A stretch of 64,000 bases of DNA from Anaerobium acetethylicum (GTDB taxonomy: Bacteria > Bacillota > Clostridia > Lachnospirales > Lachnospiraceae), in contig NZ_FMKA01000004.1 in the NCBI RefSeq assembly GCF_900096945.1, forward strand, positions 62,001 through 126,000, read 5' to 3'. Below the pieces are notes generated by a model. It searched no databases, was not told the DNA's origin, and saw only the letters and a list, made by a program, of their open reading frames with translations. Below, piece after piece: positions 17,391-26,328 of the stretch. Every line of letters begins with the position of its first letter. Position 1 is the first letter of the stretch. The position numbers and the translations under genes were made by a program.

Positions 17391-20300
17391 TTACTGTTCA
17401 ATCAATAACTTTATGGCATTTAACACTTTTTTCACATTTTCCAGAACGTCCTCATTTGCGCCCTTCAGGCTTTTTACCTTCCTGTAAATGAAGCATGGAT
17501 TCTCACCCATTACAAATTTCAGGCTGCCCTTGAAGGATTCGATCAGCTCCGGAATTTTGACAGGATTGATCTGGGCCTTCTGGTAGAGGACGAATTTCAG
17601 TTCCTCTGCATTGCCGGTGACTTCGGTGACGTACACGCTGTGGGCAAGGGCACGCAGGCTGGAAATGATCAGGAGGTTGTCGACGGATCTCGGCATGTCG
17701 CCAAAGCGGTCGATCAGCTCTTCGAGCATATCCTGGTATTCCTCGTCGTTTTCGATTCCGGCGATCCGCTTGTAGATGTCGAGCTTCTGCATTTCGCTGG
17801 AAATGTATCTGGATGGGATATATGCGTCCACGTCCAGGTCGATTACTGTCTCGTACTGGTCTGCCGGTTCCAAGCCCTTCAGCTCTTTGACCGCCTGGTT
17901 CAGCATCTTGCAGTAGAGGTCGTAGCCCACGGCTTCCATGTGGCCGCTCTGCTGCTCGCCCAGAAGATTTCCGGCTCCGCGGATCTCAAGGTCACGCATG
18001 GCGATCTTGAAACCTGAGCCCAGCTCGGTAAATTCGCGGATGGCATGCAGCCTTTTTTCCGCGGTCTCCTTCAGCATCTTGTTCCGCCGGTACATGAGGA
18101 ACGCATAGGAGGTCCTGTTGGATCTTCCCACGCGGCCCCTGAGCTGGTAGAGCTGGGACAGCCCCAGGTTGTCGGCATCGTGGATGATCATGGTATTTAC
18201 ATTGGAAATGTCGAGGCCGGTCTCAATGATCGTGGTGGAAACAAGCACGTCGATCTCCCCGTTTATGAAGCCGTACATGATCTTTTCGAGCTGGTGCTCC
18301 TTCATCTGGCCGTGGGCAAATGCCACGTTGGCCTCGGGAACCAGCTGGGCTATCTTGTTGGTGATTTCGTCTATATCGGTGACGCGGTTGTATACATAAT
18401 ACACCTGCCCGTCCCTTGCAAGCTCCCTGTTGATGGCTTCCCTGACCATTTCCTCGTTGTATTCCATGACGTAGGTCTGGATCGGGATACGGTCCATAGG
18501 CGGTTCTTCCAGGACGCTCATGTCCCTGATTCCGATGAGGCTCATGTGGAGGGTCCTCGGAATAGGCGTCGCCGTCAGGGTCAGAACGTCCACATTTTCT
18601 TTCAGCTTCTTGATCTTTTCCTTATGGGTAACTCCGAACCGCTGCTCCTCGTCGATGATCAGGAGTCCCAGGTCTTTGAATTCGATTTCTTTTGACAGCA
18701 CCCTGTGGGTTCCGATCACGATGTCGACGAATCCTTTCTTCAGGCCTTCCATTGTCTTCTTCTGCTCCGAAGGCGTCCGGAACCTGCAGAGAAGGTCCAC
18801 CCTTACCGGGAAGTCTTTCATCCTCTGGACGAAGGTGTTGTAATGCTGCTGGGCGAGTATGGTGGTCGGCACAAGGTAGACGACCTGCTTGCCCTCCTGG
18901 GCTGCCTTGAATGCCGCCCTGATGGCCACTTCCGTCTTTCCGTAGCCTACGTCGCCGCAGATGAGCCTGTCCATGATCTTCCTGCTCTCCATGTCCTGCT
19001 TCGTGGCTTCAATTGCCTGAAGCTGGTCGTCGGTCTCATCGAAAGGGAACATCTCCTCAAATTCCCGCTGCCATACGGTATCCGGGCCGTAAATATACCC
19101 GTTCTTCTCGCGGCGCGCCGCATAGAGGGCCACCAGATCCCTTGCGATTTCCTGGACGGCGCCCTTTACCCTGGCCTTGGTCTTGCTCCATTCCTTGCTT
19201 CCGAGCCTGTTGAGCTTCGGCTTTCTGGCATCCGCTCCCGCATACTTCTGTATGAGGTTCAGCTGGGTCGCCGGAATATAGAGGTTTCCGTTGGCCGCAT
19301 ATTCTATCTTGATGTAATCCTTTTCTACCTTGTCTACTTCGACCTTTTCGATGCCCTTGTAGATTCCGAGGCCGTGGTTTTCGTGGACTACATAGTCCCC
19401 GATTCCCAGCTCCGTAAAGCTCTGGATCTTCTGGCCCTCGTAGGTGGTCCGCTTCTTCTTTTTCTTCTTTTCGCCGCCGAAAATATCGCTTTCTGAAATG
19501 ACGACGAATTTGATCAGGGGATATTCGAAGCCCTTGTGGATGCTTCCGTAGGTCACCATGATTTCGCCGGGCTTGATCTCCTTGTCAAGGTCTTCGGAAT
19601 AATAGCTGTTGAGTTCGTAATCCCGCAGATCCTCGGCCAGCCTGTTGGCCCTGGTCCTGGAACCGGAAATGAGGACGATCCTATAGCCCTGTTTCTTCCA
19701 TTTCTGGAGGTCCTTTGTGAGGATCTCGAAGGCGTTGTTATAGGGGTTGACGGATTTGACGACCACATGGTAGCTGTCGTTTATCTTCCATTCGCCGGGG
19801 CGCTGCTCCAGCGTTGAAAGCGCCAGCCCGTTGCGCATGTTCAGCTTTGCCGCAATTTCCTTGTAGCTGTAGAGGGCCGCCGCCTGGCTCGGCAGAATGT
19901 AGCCTTTTTCAAGGCGTGTCATCATGCTTTCCCGGAACTCCAGTTCCGCAGCCTGGCCTTTTTCGCTGAGCCGGACGGGCTCGTCCAGAAACACCAGGGT
20001 CTTGTCCACTGGAAAATAATCGATAAAGGAAACCGTGTCCTCGTAAAAATACCCGATAAAGCTGTCGGCACCTACGATTCCGCTGGTCTCCCGGAGGCTT
20101 TCCTCCAGCTCTTCCACAAGGCTCTTGATCCTGTGGGCTTCCTCTGTCTTCATCTCTTTGCGCAGGCGCTCCCAGCAGGCCTTCTTCTCCGCTTCGATGG
20201 CCTTGATTCCTTTTTCCAGCCGTTCTCTGTCCAGGATGATCTCCGTCGCCGGATAGATCCTGATTTCCGACAGATTTTCGATGGAGCGCTGGCTCTGCAC

Positions 20301-20915
20301 GTCGAAGGTCCTGATGGAGTCCACGTCCTCGTCCCAGAGCTCGATACGGAAGGGATTTTCCTCTGTCAGAGGGAAAATGTCGATAATGCCTCCCCTGACG
20401 GCGAACTGTCCCGACCCTTCTACCTGTGCCGCCCGTTCATAGCCGAGGCTGATCAGGTCCGCCGAAAGCTGGTCAACGGAAACGGTATCCGTGCTCCTGA
20501 TCTCTATGACTGACGCCCTGATTGCCTCCAGGGACATCAGATGGTCCATGAAGCCGTCGATGGTAGTGACGACAGTGACCTCATCCGATTCCAGGATTGC
20601 CTTGATGGCGGAAATCCGCTCCTTTACCATCAGGTTTCCATGAATATCGGCCTGATAGAAGATCAGATCCTTCGCCGGATAAAGGACCGTATTTTTGTCG
20701 AAAAACCTGTATTCCCCATAGATTTCCCGGGCTTTCAGCTCACTATAAGTAACGATGATCCTGTAGGGGAAACCATCGCTCATGCTGTATATCCAGTGGG
20801 CCTTCTGGGAATCGATACATCCCGAAACCTGTATCAGCCCGCTCTTCCTATTCAGTTTGTTCCTGATCTCTCCGTATTCATTCAGTTCTTTCAGAGGATT
20901 TATAAACGTATTCAA
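17391..20915 (-). CDS. mfd: transcription-repair coupling factor
   Basis: 1174 residues, full length. A UvrB-like N-terminal module is followed by the RNA polymerase-interacting domain (YVVHENHGLGIYKGIEKV), the RecG-like motor with Walker A GDVGYGKTEVAIRAAF and Walker B IIDEEQRFGV, and the C-terminal TRCF domain. Removes stalled polymerase from lesions and recruits UvrA. Starts at 20915 with AAGGTG upstream, 16 bases after pth, and is clearly co-transcribed with it. Confidence 0.97.
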   Translation of the reverse strand: MNTFINPLKELNEYGEIRNKLNRKSGLIQVSGCIDSQKAHWIYSMSDGFPYRIIVTYSELKAREIYGEYRFFDKNTVLYPAKDLIFYQADIHGNLMVKERISAIKAILESDEVTVVTTIDGFMDHLMSLEAIRASVIEIRSTDTVSVDQLSADLISLGYERAAQVEGSGQFAVRGGIIDIFPLTEENPFRIELWDEDVDSIRTFDVQSQRSIENLSEIRIYPATEIILDRERLEKGIKAIEAEKKACWERLRKEMKTEEAHRIKSLVEELEESLRETSGIVGADSFIGYFYEDTVSFIDYFPVDKTLVFLDEPVRLSEKGQAAELEFRESMMTRLEKGYILPSQAAALYSYKEIAAKLNMRNGLALSTLEQRPGEWKINDSYHVVVKSVNPYNNAFEILTKDLQKWKKQGYRIVLISGSRTRANRLAEDLRDYELNSYYSEDLDKEIKPGEIMVTYGSIHKGFEYPLIKFVVISESDIFGGEKKKKKKRTTYEGQKIQSFTELGIGDYVVHENHGLGIYKGIEKVEVDKVEKDYIKIEYAANGNLYIPATQLNLIQKYAGADARKPKLNRLGSKEWSKTKARVKGAVQEIARDLVALYAARREKNGYIYGPDTVWQREFEEMFPFDETDDQLQAIEATKQDMESRKIMDRLICGDVGYGKTEVAIRAAFKAAQEGKQVVYLVPTTILAQQHYNTFVQRMKDFPVRVDLLCRFRTPSEQKKTMEGLKKGFVDIVIGTHRVLSKEIEFKDLGLLIIDEEQRFGVTHKEKIKKLKENVDVLTLTATPIPRTLHMSLIGIRDMSVLEEPPMDRIPIQTYVMEYNEEMVREAINRELARDGQVYYVYNRVTDIDEITNKIAQLVPEANVAFAHGQMKEHQLEKIMYGFINGEIDVLVSTTIIETGLDISNVNTMIIHDADNLGLSQLYQLRGRVGRSNRTSYAFLMYRRNKMLKETAEKRLHAIREFTELGSGFKIAMRDLEIRGAGNLLGEQQSGHMEAVGYDLYCKMLNQAVKELKGLEPADQYETVIDLDVDAYIPSRYISSEMQKLDIYKRIAGIENDEEYQDMLEELIDRFGDMPRSVDNLLIISSLRALAHSVYVTEVTGNAEELKFVLYQKAQINPVKIPELIESFKGSLKFVMGENPCFIYRKVKSLKGANEDVLENVKKVLNAIKLLIEQ

Positions 20916-20931
20916 ACAATCACCTTCTCTG

Positions 20932-21504
20932 CTATGCTTCTGGCTTCTTGTTGTAGAGGTTCATGGCCGTGTCGGCATTCGTCGTCACGATTGCCTTCGC
21001 CGCCTCCGCAGCAAAGCTTACAGCCTTTTCAGTAAGGGGCTTCTCTGTCTTGCTGAAATGCCCCAGGACATAATCTGCAAGGTCATAGCCTTTCGGCTTG
21101 TCGCCCACGCCCACTTTGATCCTTGTGAATTCCTGCGTCCCCAGATGGGAAATGATGCTCTTGATTCCGTTGTGGCCGCCGGCGCTTCCTTTTTTACGGA
21201 TGCGCAGCTGCCCGATGTCGAGGCTGATGTCGTCGTAAATGATGATCAGCTCTTCTTCATTTACCTTGTAGAAATCCGTCAGCTCCCTTACGCTTTCTCC
21301 GCTGAGATTCATGTAGGTCTGCGGCTTGGCAAGTATGACCTTGTATCCGTCGATGGTTCCTTTTCCATATATGGCCTTATGCTTTTTCCCATCCATGGAA
21401 ATGCCGTTCTGCCTGGCAATTTCATCAATTACCTCAAACCCGATATTGTGCCTGGTTCCCGCATATTCTTTTCCCGGATTCCCAAGTCCGACTATGATAT
21501 ACAT
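20932..21504 (-). CDS. pth: peptidyl-tRNA hydrolase
   Basis: 190 residues from the ATG at 21504 (MYIIVGLGNPGKEYAGTRHNIGF), the invariant beginning of bacterial Pth with the catalytic His in TRHNIGF; the longer frame to 21537 is less likely. Also PQTYMNLSGESV, IIYDDISLDIG and GSAGGHNGIKSI. Recycles peptidyl-tRNA released by drop-off. Second gene of the uridylyltransferase-pth-mfd-prsA operon. Confidence 0.96.
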   Translation of the reverse strand: MYIIVGLGNPGKEYAGTRHNIGFEVIDEIARQNGISMDGKKHKAIYGKGTIDGYKVILAKPQTYMNLSGESVRELTDFYKVNEEELIIIYDDISLDIGQLRIRKKGSAGGHNGIKSIISHLGTQEFTRIKVGVGDKPKGYDLADYVLGHFSKTEKPLTEKAVSFAAEAAKAIVTTNADTAMNLYNKKPEA

Positions 21505-21539
21505 GTTTCTTACCCTATCCTTTCCTATTAGACGCATTT

Positions 21540-21655
21540 TCCTTATTGATGCATTTTCTCTGTTTGATGTCTTATCCCTATTAGATATCTTTTCCCTATT
21601 AGATATCTTTTCCCTATTAAATATCTTTTTCCTATTTGACGCTTTTTCCTGACAG
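21540..21655. repeat. 18-bp pyrimidine-rich tandem repeat
   Basis: About six imperfect copies of an 18-base unit of the form CTATTAGATATCTTTTCC between the uridylyltransferase and pth genes. In the minus-strand transcript it reads as a purine-rich stretch with GGAAAAG blocks. No coding role seen. Confidence 0.8.
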
Positions 21656-21668
21656 CCGCCTTACTTAA

Positions 21669-22406
21669 TTAACAGTCAGTCCTCGCCCGCATGACAGCCT
21701 CAGCTTCTGCAAGCTGCTCAGGCGTATTCACTCCCGCAATCTCGGAGGCATCCGAAATCGACATGGCATCTGCCTTCACCCCCATGTCCTTTATGACCGT
21801 CAGCGCGTCTGGAAGATAGTATTCTCCCTGGACGTTGTTGTTCGTTATTTTTCCCAACGCTTCCGAAAGCGCCTTCGAATTGAAAATATACATTCCCGAG
21901 TTGATTTCTTTTGACTTGCGTTCCTCGTCATCCGCATCCTTGTGCTCCACGCTCTTGACGAATCTGCCTTCGCTGTCGCGGATGATCCTTCCGTATCCGG
22001 TCGGGTCGTCGATGATCGCAGTCAGAACCGTCACAGCGTTTCCGTGTTCCCTGTGATGGTCCGCCAGCTTCTTCAGGGTCTCCCCTTTAATAAGAGGCGT
22101 GTCACCGCAGAGGATGATCGTATCTCCGTCGTCCCCGATGAAATCCTTTGCGCATTTCACTGCATGTCCTGTTCCGAGCTGCTCCTCCTGGATCCTGTAG
22201 ACCACATCCGATTTCACTTCCTTTTTTACCTCGTCGGCCATGTAGCCAACCACCAGGCAGATCTCATCTGCACCTGCGGCTTTTGCCGCTTCTATAGAAT
22301 ATTCCGCCATCGGTTTTCCCATAACCTTGTGTACGACCTTTGGCAGATCCGATTTCATTCTTGTTCCTTTTCCTGCCGCTAAAATAACTGCCTTCACCTT
22401 ATTCAT
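21669..22406 (-). CDS. single-domain GlmU-like UDP-GlcNAc pyrophosphorylase (uridylyltransferase only)
   Basis: 245 residues. Nucleotidyltransferase domain with VILAAGKGTRMKSDLPKVVHKVMGKPM, EEQLGTGHAVKCA, LCGDTPLI and GYGRIIRD, all typical of the GlmU N-terminal domain. GlmU is normally about 455 residues with a left-handed beta-helix acetyltransferase domain; here the gene stops cleanly after the first domain, and the following DNA encodes no helix repeats. It should make UDP-GlcNAc from GlcNAc-1-phosphate and UTP, leaving acetylation of glucosamine-1-phosphate to another protein. First gene of the operon; the start follows GGAGGAAAT. Confidence 0.88.
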   Translation of the reverse strand: MNKVKAVILAAGKGTRMKSDLPKVVHKVMGKPMAEYSIEAAKAAGADEICLVVGYMADEVKKEVKSDVVYRIQEEQLGTGHAVKCAKDFIGDDGDTIILCGDTPLIKGETLKKLADHHREHGNAVTVLTAIIDDPTGYGRIIRDSEGRFVKSVEHKDADDEERKSKEINSGMYIFNSKALSEALGKITNNNVQGEYYLPDALTVIKDMGVKADAMSISDASEIAGVNTPEQLAEAEAVMRARTDC

Positions 22407-22486
22407 CTTCCATTTCCTCCATATATAAGTCCTTATTTGGAAAAAACCGGTCTCCCCCTGTTTTTTGCCATTTATCCGTAAAGTTC

Positions 22487-22515
22487 ATTTTACATGAATT
22501 TTTTTTCTTTGTCAC
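22487..22515 (-). promoter_or_regulatory. promoter of the uridylyltransferase-pth-mfd operon
   Basis: On the minus strand, GTGACA (complement of 22510-22515) and TAAAAT (complement of 22487-22492), 17 bases apart. The rest of 22420-22770 holds only a degenerate GTTACTGTTCA-type palindrome near 22548-22575. Confidence 0.55.
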
Positions 22516-22774
22516 CCATTTTAAAAGGCGGAATTATGTGCTCCAATGACCATTACTGTTCATTTTGTGAACAGCGGCAGTGCGCCATTCATCTGTCTTC
22601 CATAAAATGTAACAAACATTGTGCCGTATAATGTATCATTATACAAAAAAACTTTCTTTTGTATGCGATTCATCAAAAACAGATGCAAAACAACTCTAAT
22701 ACACCCTAAATCATGCGGCTTTTTCTTTGTGTCTGAAAATGCACAAATTTTACATGTTGATTTCGTAAAATTTA

Positions 22775-22803
22775 TTCACTCATTCGGAAATATGTGGTAT
22801 AAT
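22775..22803 (+). promoter_or_regulatory. promoter of glgC-glgD
   Basis: TTCACT (22775-22780), 17-base spacer, TATAAT (22798-22803), about 35 bases before the glgC start. Confidence 0.65.
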
Positions 22804-22837
22804 AGCATCACATCAAAATGCATAAGGGGTGATTAGC

Positions 22838-24109
22838 TTGATTAAAAAAGAAATGATAGCTATGCTACTAGCTGGAGGGCAGGGAAGCCGCCTTGGAGTT
22901 CTTACTTCAAAGGTCGCAAAACCTGCAGTAGCATTCGGTGGAAAATACAGAATCATTGATTTTCCATTGAGCAATTGTATTAATTCCGGTGTGGATACGG
23001 TCGGCGTACTTACTCAGTATCAGCCGCTCAGGCTGAATACCCATATCGGCATCGGCATACCGTGGGATCTTGACAGAAATATCGGAGGCGTGACTATCCT
23101 TCCTCCATATGAAAAGAGTACCAACAGTGAATGGTACACTGGTACTGCAAATGCAATCTACCAGAATATCGATTATATTGATACCTACAATCCTGATTAC
23201 GTACTTATTTTATCAGGTGACCATATCTATAAGATGGATTATGAAGTCATGCTGAACTTCCATAAGGAGAACAATGCTGATGTTACTATTGCCAGCATGC
23301 CTGTTCCTCTTGAAGAAGCAAGCAGGTTCGGTATTGTTATTGCCGATGAAGAAGGCCGCATCACCGATTTCCAGGAAAAACCGGCTGTTCCAAAGAGCAA
23401 CCTTGCTTCCATGGGAATCTATATATTCAACTGGCCTCTTCTGAAAGCCGCGCTGCTGGAAAAATCAGACCAGATGAACTGCGATTTCGGAAAGCATATC
23501 ATTCCGTACTGCCACGAAAACGGCAAACGGCTGTTTGCGTACGAATTCAACGGCTACTGGAAGGATGTAGGAACATTGGAGTCCTACTGGAGAGCTAATA
23601 TGGAGCTTGTCGACATCATTCCTGAGTTCAACTTATATGAAGAATTCTGGAAGATCTACACCAAGAGCGACACGCTTCCGCCACAGTATATTTCCGCAGA
23701 CTCCGAGATTGAAAAGAGCATTGTCGGCGAGGGAGCCACAATTAACGGGGAAGTATACAATTCTGTAATCGGAACGGGAGTAACCATTGGAAAAGGCAGC
23801 GTCATACGCGATTCCATCATTATGAAGAGCGTCGTGATCGGTGAGAACACCATGGTCAATAAATCCATTATTGCAGAAAAAACTGTCGTAGGTTCTAATT
23901 CTGAACTTGGAGTAGGGGAATCCCTTCCAAACAAGACAGATCCTAATATCTATTCCTTCGATCTTGTTACGGTCGGGGAAAGCTCTTCTATACCTTCCAA
24001 TGTAAAGATTGGAAAAAACACTGCCATTTCCGGCATAACCGCAGCGGAAGACTATCCGGACGGAATACTTGAAAGCGGCGAGACTTTGATTAAGGCAGGT
24101 GATAAATAA
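22838..24109 (+). CDS. glgC: glucose-1-phosphate adenylyltransferase, catalytic subunit
   Basis: 423 residues. A TTG start at 22838 is chosen: AAGGGG ends 8 bases upstream, and the product then begins [19 protein letters not shown] as in clostridial GlgC. A GTG at 22829 lies inside the ribosome site; the ATG at 22853 is an alternative. Nucleotidyltransferase domain ([31 protein letters not shown]) plus a C-terminal left-handed beta-helix. Makes ADP-glucose for glycogen. Its stop overlaps the glgD start (TAATG). Confidence 0.96.
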   Translation: MIKKEMIAMLLAGGQGSRLGVLTSKVAKPAVAFGGKYRIIDFPLSNCINSGVDTVGVLTQYQPLRLNTHIGIGIPWDLDRNIGGVTILPPYEKSTNSEWYTGTANAIYQNIDYIDTYNPDYVLILSGDHIYKMDYEVMLNFHKENNADVTIASMPVPLEEASRFGIVIADEEGRITDFQEKPAVPKSNLASMGIYIFNWPLLKAALLEKSDQMNCDFGKHIIPYCHENGKRLFAYEFNGYWKDVGTLESYWRANMELVDIIPEFNLYEEFWKIYTKSDTLPPQYISADSEIEKSIVGEGATINGEVYNSVIGTGVTIGKGSVIRDSIIMKSVVIGENTMVNKSIIAEKTVVGSNSELGVGESLPNKTDPNIYSFDLVTVGESSSIPSNVKIGKNTAISGITAAEDYPDGILESGETLIKAGDK

Positions 24110-25227
24110 TGAGGGCAGTAGGTATTGTTTTAGCCGGCGGTAACAGCACCAAAATGAAGGAACTTTCAAACAAGAGGGCAATCGCGGCAATGCCTGTGGC
24201 AGGCAGCTACAGGAGCATCGATTTTACGCTCAGCAACATGTCGAATTCCCATGTTCAGAAGGTGGCTGTGCTTACACAGTATAATGCAAAATCACTCAAC
24301 GAGCATCTGAGCTCGTCAAAATGGTGGGATTTCGGAAGAAAGCAGGGTGGACTTTTCGTATTCACCCCGACCATTACTTATGACAACAGCTGGTGGTACC
24401 GCGGTACAGCGGATGCCATCTACCAGAACCTTTCCTTCTTAAAGAACAGCCATGAGCCATATGTAATCATTACTTCAGGCGACGGCGTCTACAAGATGGA
24501 TTACAACAAGGTTCTGGAATACCATATTCAGAAGAAAGCCGATATCACTGTCGTGTGCAAGGATCTTCCGGCAGGTGAAGATGCAAGCCGCTTCGGCATC
24601 CTCAAGATGAACGAGGATCACAGGATCGAGGAATTCGAAGAGAAGCCGATGGTTGCAAAATCCAACACGGTTTCAATGGGAATCTATGTAATCAGAAGGC
24701 GCCAGCTGATCGAGCTGATCGAAAAATGCGCACTGGAAGGAAGACATGATTTCGTTAAGGATATCCTGATCCGCTACAAGGGCCTTAAGAGAATCTACGG
24801 ATTCAAGACTACCGGCTACTGGAGCAACATCTCCACAGTAGAGTCATACTACAAGACCAATATGGACTTCCTGAAGCCGGAAATACGCAACTTCTTCTTC
24901 CATCAGTATCCTGACATCTACTCGAAAGTGGATGATGCTCCGCCTGCAAAATACAATGTAGGTTCGAAAGTCAGGAACAGCCTCGTTTCAAACGGATGTA
25001 TCATCAACGGGCAGGTGGAGAACTCCATCCTGTTCAGAAAAGTATTTGTTGGAAATAACTGTGTGATTAAAAATTCCATCATTTTAAATGATGTGTATTT
25101 GGGCGATAATACCCACATAGAAAACTGCATCGTTGAAAGCCATGATACGATTCGGGCAAATTCGTACTATTCCGGCGATGATGGGATTAAGATAGTTCTC
25201 GAGAAAAACGAGAGATACGTACTGTAA
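24109..25227 (+). CDS. glgD: GlgD, regulatory subunit of ADP-glucose pyrophosphorylase
   Basis: 372 residues. GlgC-like fold, but the nucleotide loop is altered (LAGGNSTKMKELSNKRAIAAMPV; the catalytic GxGxRL arginine context is missing), as in the non-catalytic GlgD subunits that stimulate GlgC in Firmicutes. C-terminal helix repeats (VRNSLVSNGCIINGQVENSIL) are present. One-base stop/start overlap with glgC implies translational coupling and a fixed subunit ratio. Confidence 0.95.
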   Translation: MRAVGIVLAGGNSTKMKELSNKRAIAAMPVAGSYRSIDFTLSNMSNSHVQKVAVLTQYNAKSLNEHLSSSKWWDFGRKQGGLFVFTPTITYDNSWWYRGTADAIYQNLSFLKNSHEPYVIITSGDGVYKMDYNKVLEYHIQKKADITVVCKDLPAGEDASRFGILKMNEDHRIEEFEEKPMVAKSNTVSMGIYVIRRRQLIELIEKCALEGRHDFVKDILIRYKGLKRIYGFKTTGYWSNISTVESYYKTNMDFLKPEIRNFFFHQYPDIYSKVDDAPPAKYNVGSKVRNSLVSNGCIINGQVENSILFRKVFVGNNCVIKNSIILNDVYLGDNTHIENCIVESHDTIRANSYYSGDDGIKIVLEKNERYVL

Positions 25228-25286
25228 ACGAAAAAATGCTTTCTATTTACACAAAAAAACAGACATAAGAAAGGGGTTCGTCTAAC

Positions 25287-25583
25287 ATGCAGATAACTGA
25301 TGTACGTGTACGAAAAGTTGCTAAAGAAGGGAAAATGAAAGCCGTTGTTTCTATTACAATTGATGATGAATTTGTAGTTCATGATATTAAGGTAATAGAA
25401 GGCGAAAAAGGATTATTTATCGCAATGCCAAGCAGGAAGGCTTCTGATGGAGAATACAGGGATATTGCCCATCCTATCAACTCATCCACGAGGGAGCGCA
25501 TCCAGCAGATTATCCTGGATAAATATGATGTTGCAGTTCTGGAAGAGGAAGAATCAGAGGGAGCTGGTTCCGACGAAGCATAA
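25287..25583 (+). CDS. spoVG: SpoVG, RNA/DNA-binding regulator
   Basis: 98 residues, typical length. Begins [11 protein letters not shown] and contains [15 protein letters not shown] and MPSRK, all invariant in SpoVG, plus the C-terminal [12 protein letters not shown] helix and an acidic tail. Conserved in Firmicutes as a nucleic-acid-binding regulator affecting septation, sporulation and virulence genes. It follows glgD by 59 bases with an AAAGGGG site and ends at a strong terminator. Confidence 0.96.
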   Translation: MQITDVRVRKVAKEGKMKAVVSITIDDEFVVHDIKVIEGEKGLFIAMPSRKASDGEYRDIAHPINSSTRERIQQIILDKYDVAVLEEEESEGAGSDEA

Positions 25584-25623
25584 TCCAGACTGCCCGAAAC
25601 CTTAACCAAATGAATTTTCCAGC

Positions 25624-25660
25624 AAAAAGCCTGCAGCTTTGTTCTGCAGGCTTTTTGTTT
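25624..25660 (+). terminator. intrinsic terminator after spoVG
   Basis: AAAAAGCCTGCAG and CTGCAGGCTTTTTG arms around a 7-base loop, followed by a T-run. Confidence 0.92.
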
Positions 25661-25674
25661 TCGGCAATTAGGAC

Positions 25675-25807
25675 GCGCTGGAAAACATGTTCATTCGCAG
25701 CGCGCTCTCGCTTAGATGAAGACGTAGTGGTACGTAAGGCCGCAAAATACGCGGCCCAAGTACCAACGTCTTCATAAAGCTGCTCATTGAATCATGTTTT
25801 CCATCGC
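25675..25807 (+). repeat. family A 133-bp hairpin, single copy after spoVG
   Basis: 133 bp, ends GCGCTGGAAAACATG and CATGTTTTCCATCGC. Nested stems: GCAGC/GCTGC, ATGAAGACGT/ACGTCTTCAT, GGTAC/GTACC-like, and apical GGCCGC/GCGGCC. The GG/CC change near the base occurs on both sides relative to other copies (GC/GC). Oriented away from the spoVG 3' end. Confidence 0.9.
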
Positions 25808-25920
25808 TGCGTGTTGGAGGGCAAATGTGCAGCTTGACGAAAGCAAACATTACAAGGAGGCTTTTGACCGACTGATCCATATAGAAAGCTTCATGATTTC
25901 TGGCCGCCGAGCGGGCAGTA

Positions 25921-26059
25921 TCGCTGCATCGTTACTATTCACACGTTGTTTGCGCAAGGTGTTTTTTGTGAGTGTAGCAAAGCGGAAATCACGAAAAACC
26001 CGGGGCTTGCAGTGCGAAATGGTGTATTTCAACCATTTCTGTGAACAGTATCGCTGCAT
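25921..26059. mobile_element. miniature inverted-repeat element (family C) with target duplication
   Basis: Element at about 25930-26050, with ends of the GTTACTATTCAC and GTGAACAGTA type, flanked by the direct repeat TCGCTGCAT (25921-25929 and 26051-26059). The interior has the GCAAGGTGTTTTTTGTGAG...CACGAAAAACCCGG arm and a GAAATGGTG/CAACCATTTC hairpin. No coding capacity. Confidence 0.75.
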
Positions 26060-26145
26060 TTGATAAGCTCGAAACGCTCCGCAAATATAGGTTGGTTTTT
26101 TTTTCATATATGGTTATAATATTATATGGCGTAGTTCAACAATAA

Positions 26146-26272
26146 AGAGTCTGCCTTGGCAGACTCTCGCGCCTGGCACGGTCGCTTTTACGACACAATT
26201 CGTATCGCGCGAGTGCGCTTTCACGCGGAGCGTTTTTTATCTTATAGGATGAACTTTCCTATGAGATAAAAA
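26146..26272. repeat. two hairpins before murC
   Basis: AGAGTCTGCC/GGCAGACTCT with a 2-base loop (26146-26167), then TTTTTTATCTTATAGGA pairing with TCCTATGAGATAAAAAA (26233-26272). The second resembles the end of the sequence inserted at 46.4-46.56 kb (CATAGG-ACGAACT-CCTATG). Possibly the terminator or leader structure preceding murC. Confidence 0.7.
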
Positions 26273-26328
26273 ACAAGTTTTCCTGACGGAAACTACCATT
26301 AACAAACTTAGAATAGGGAGTGTCTTTT

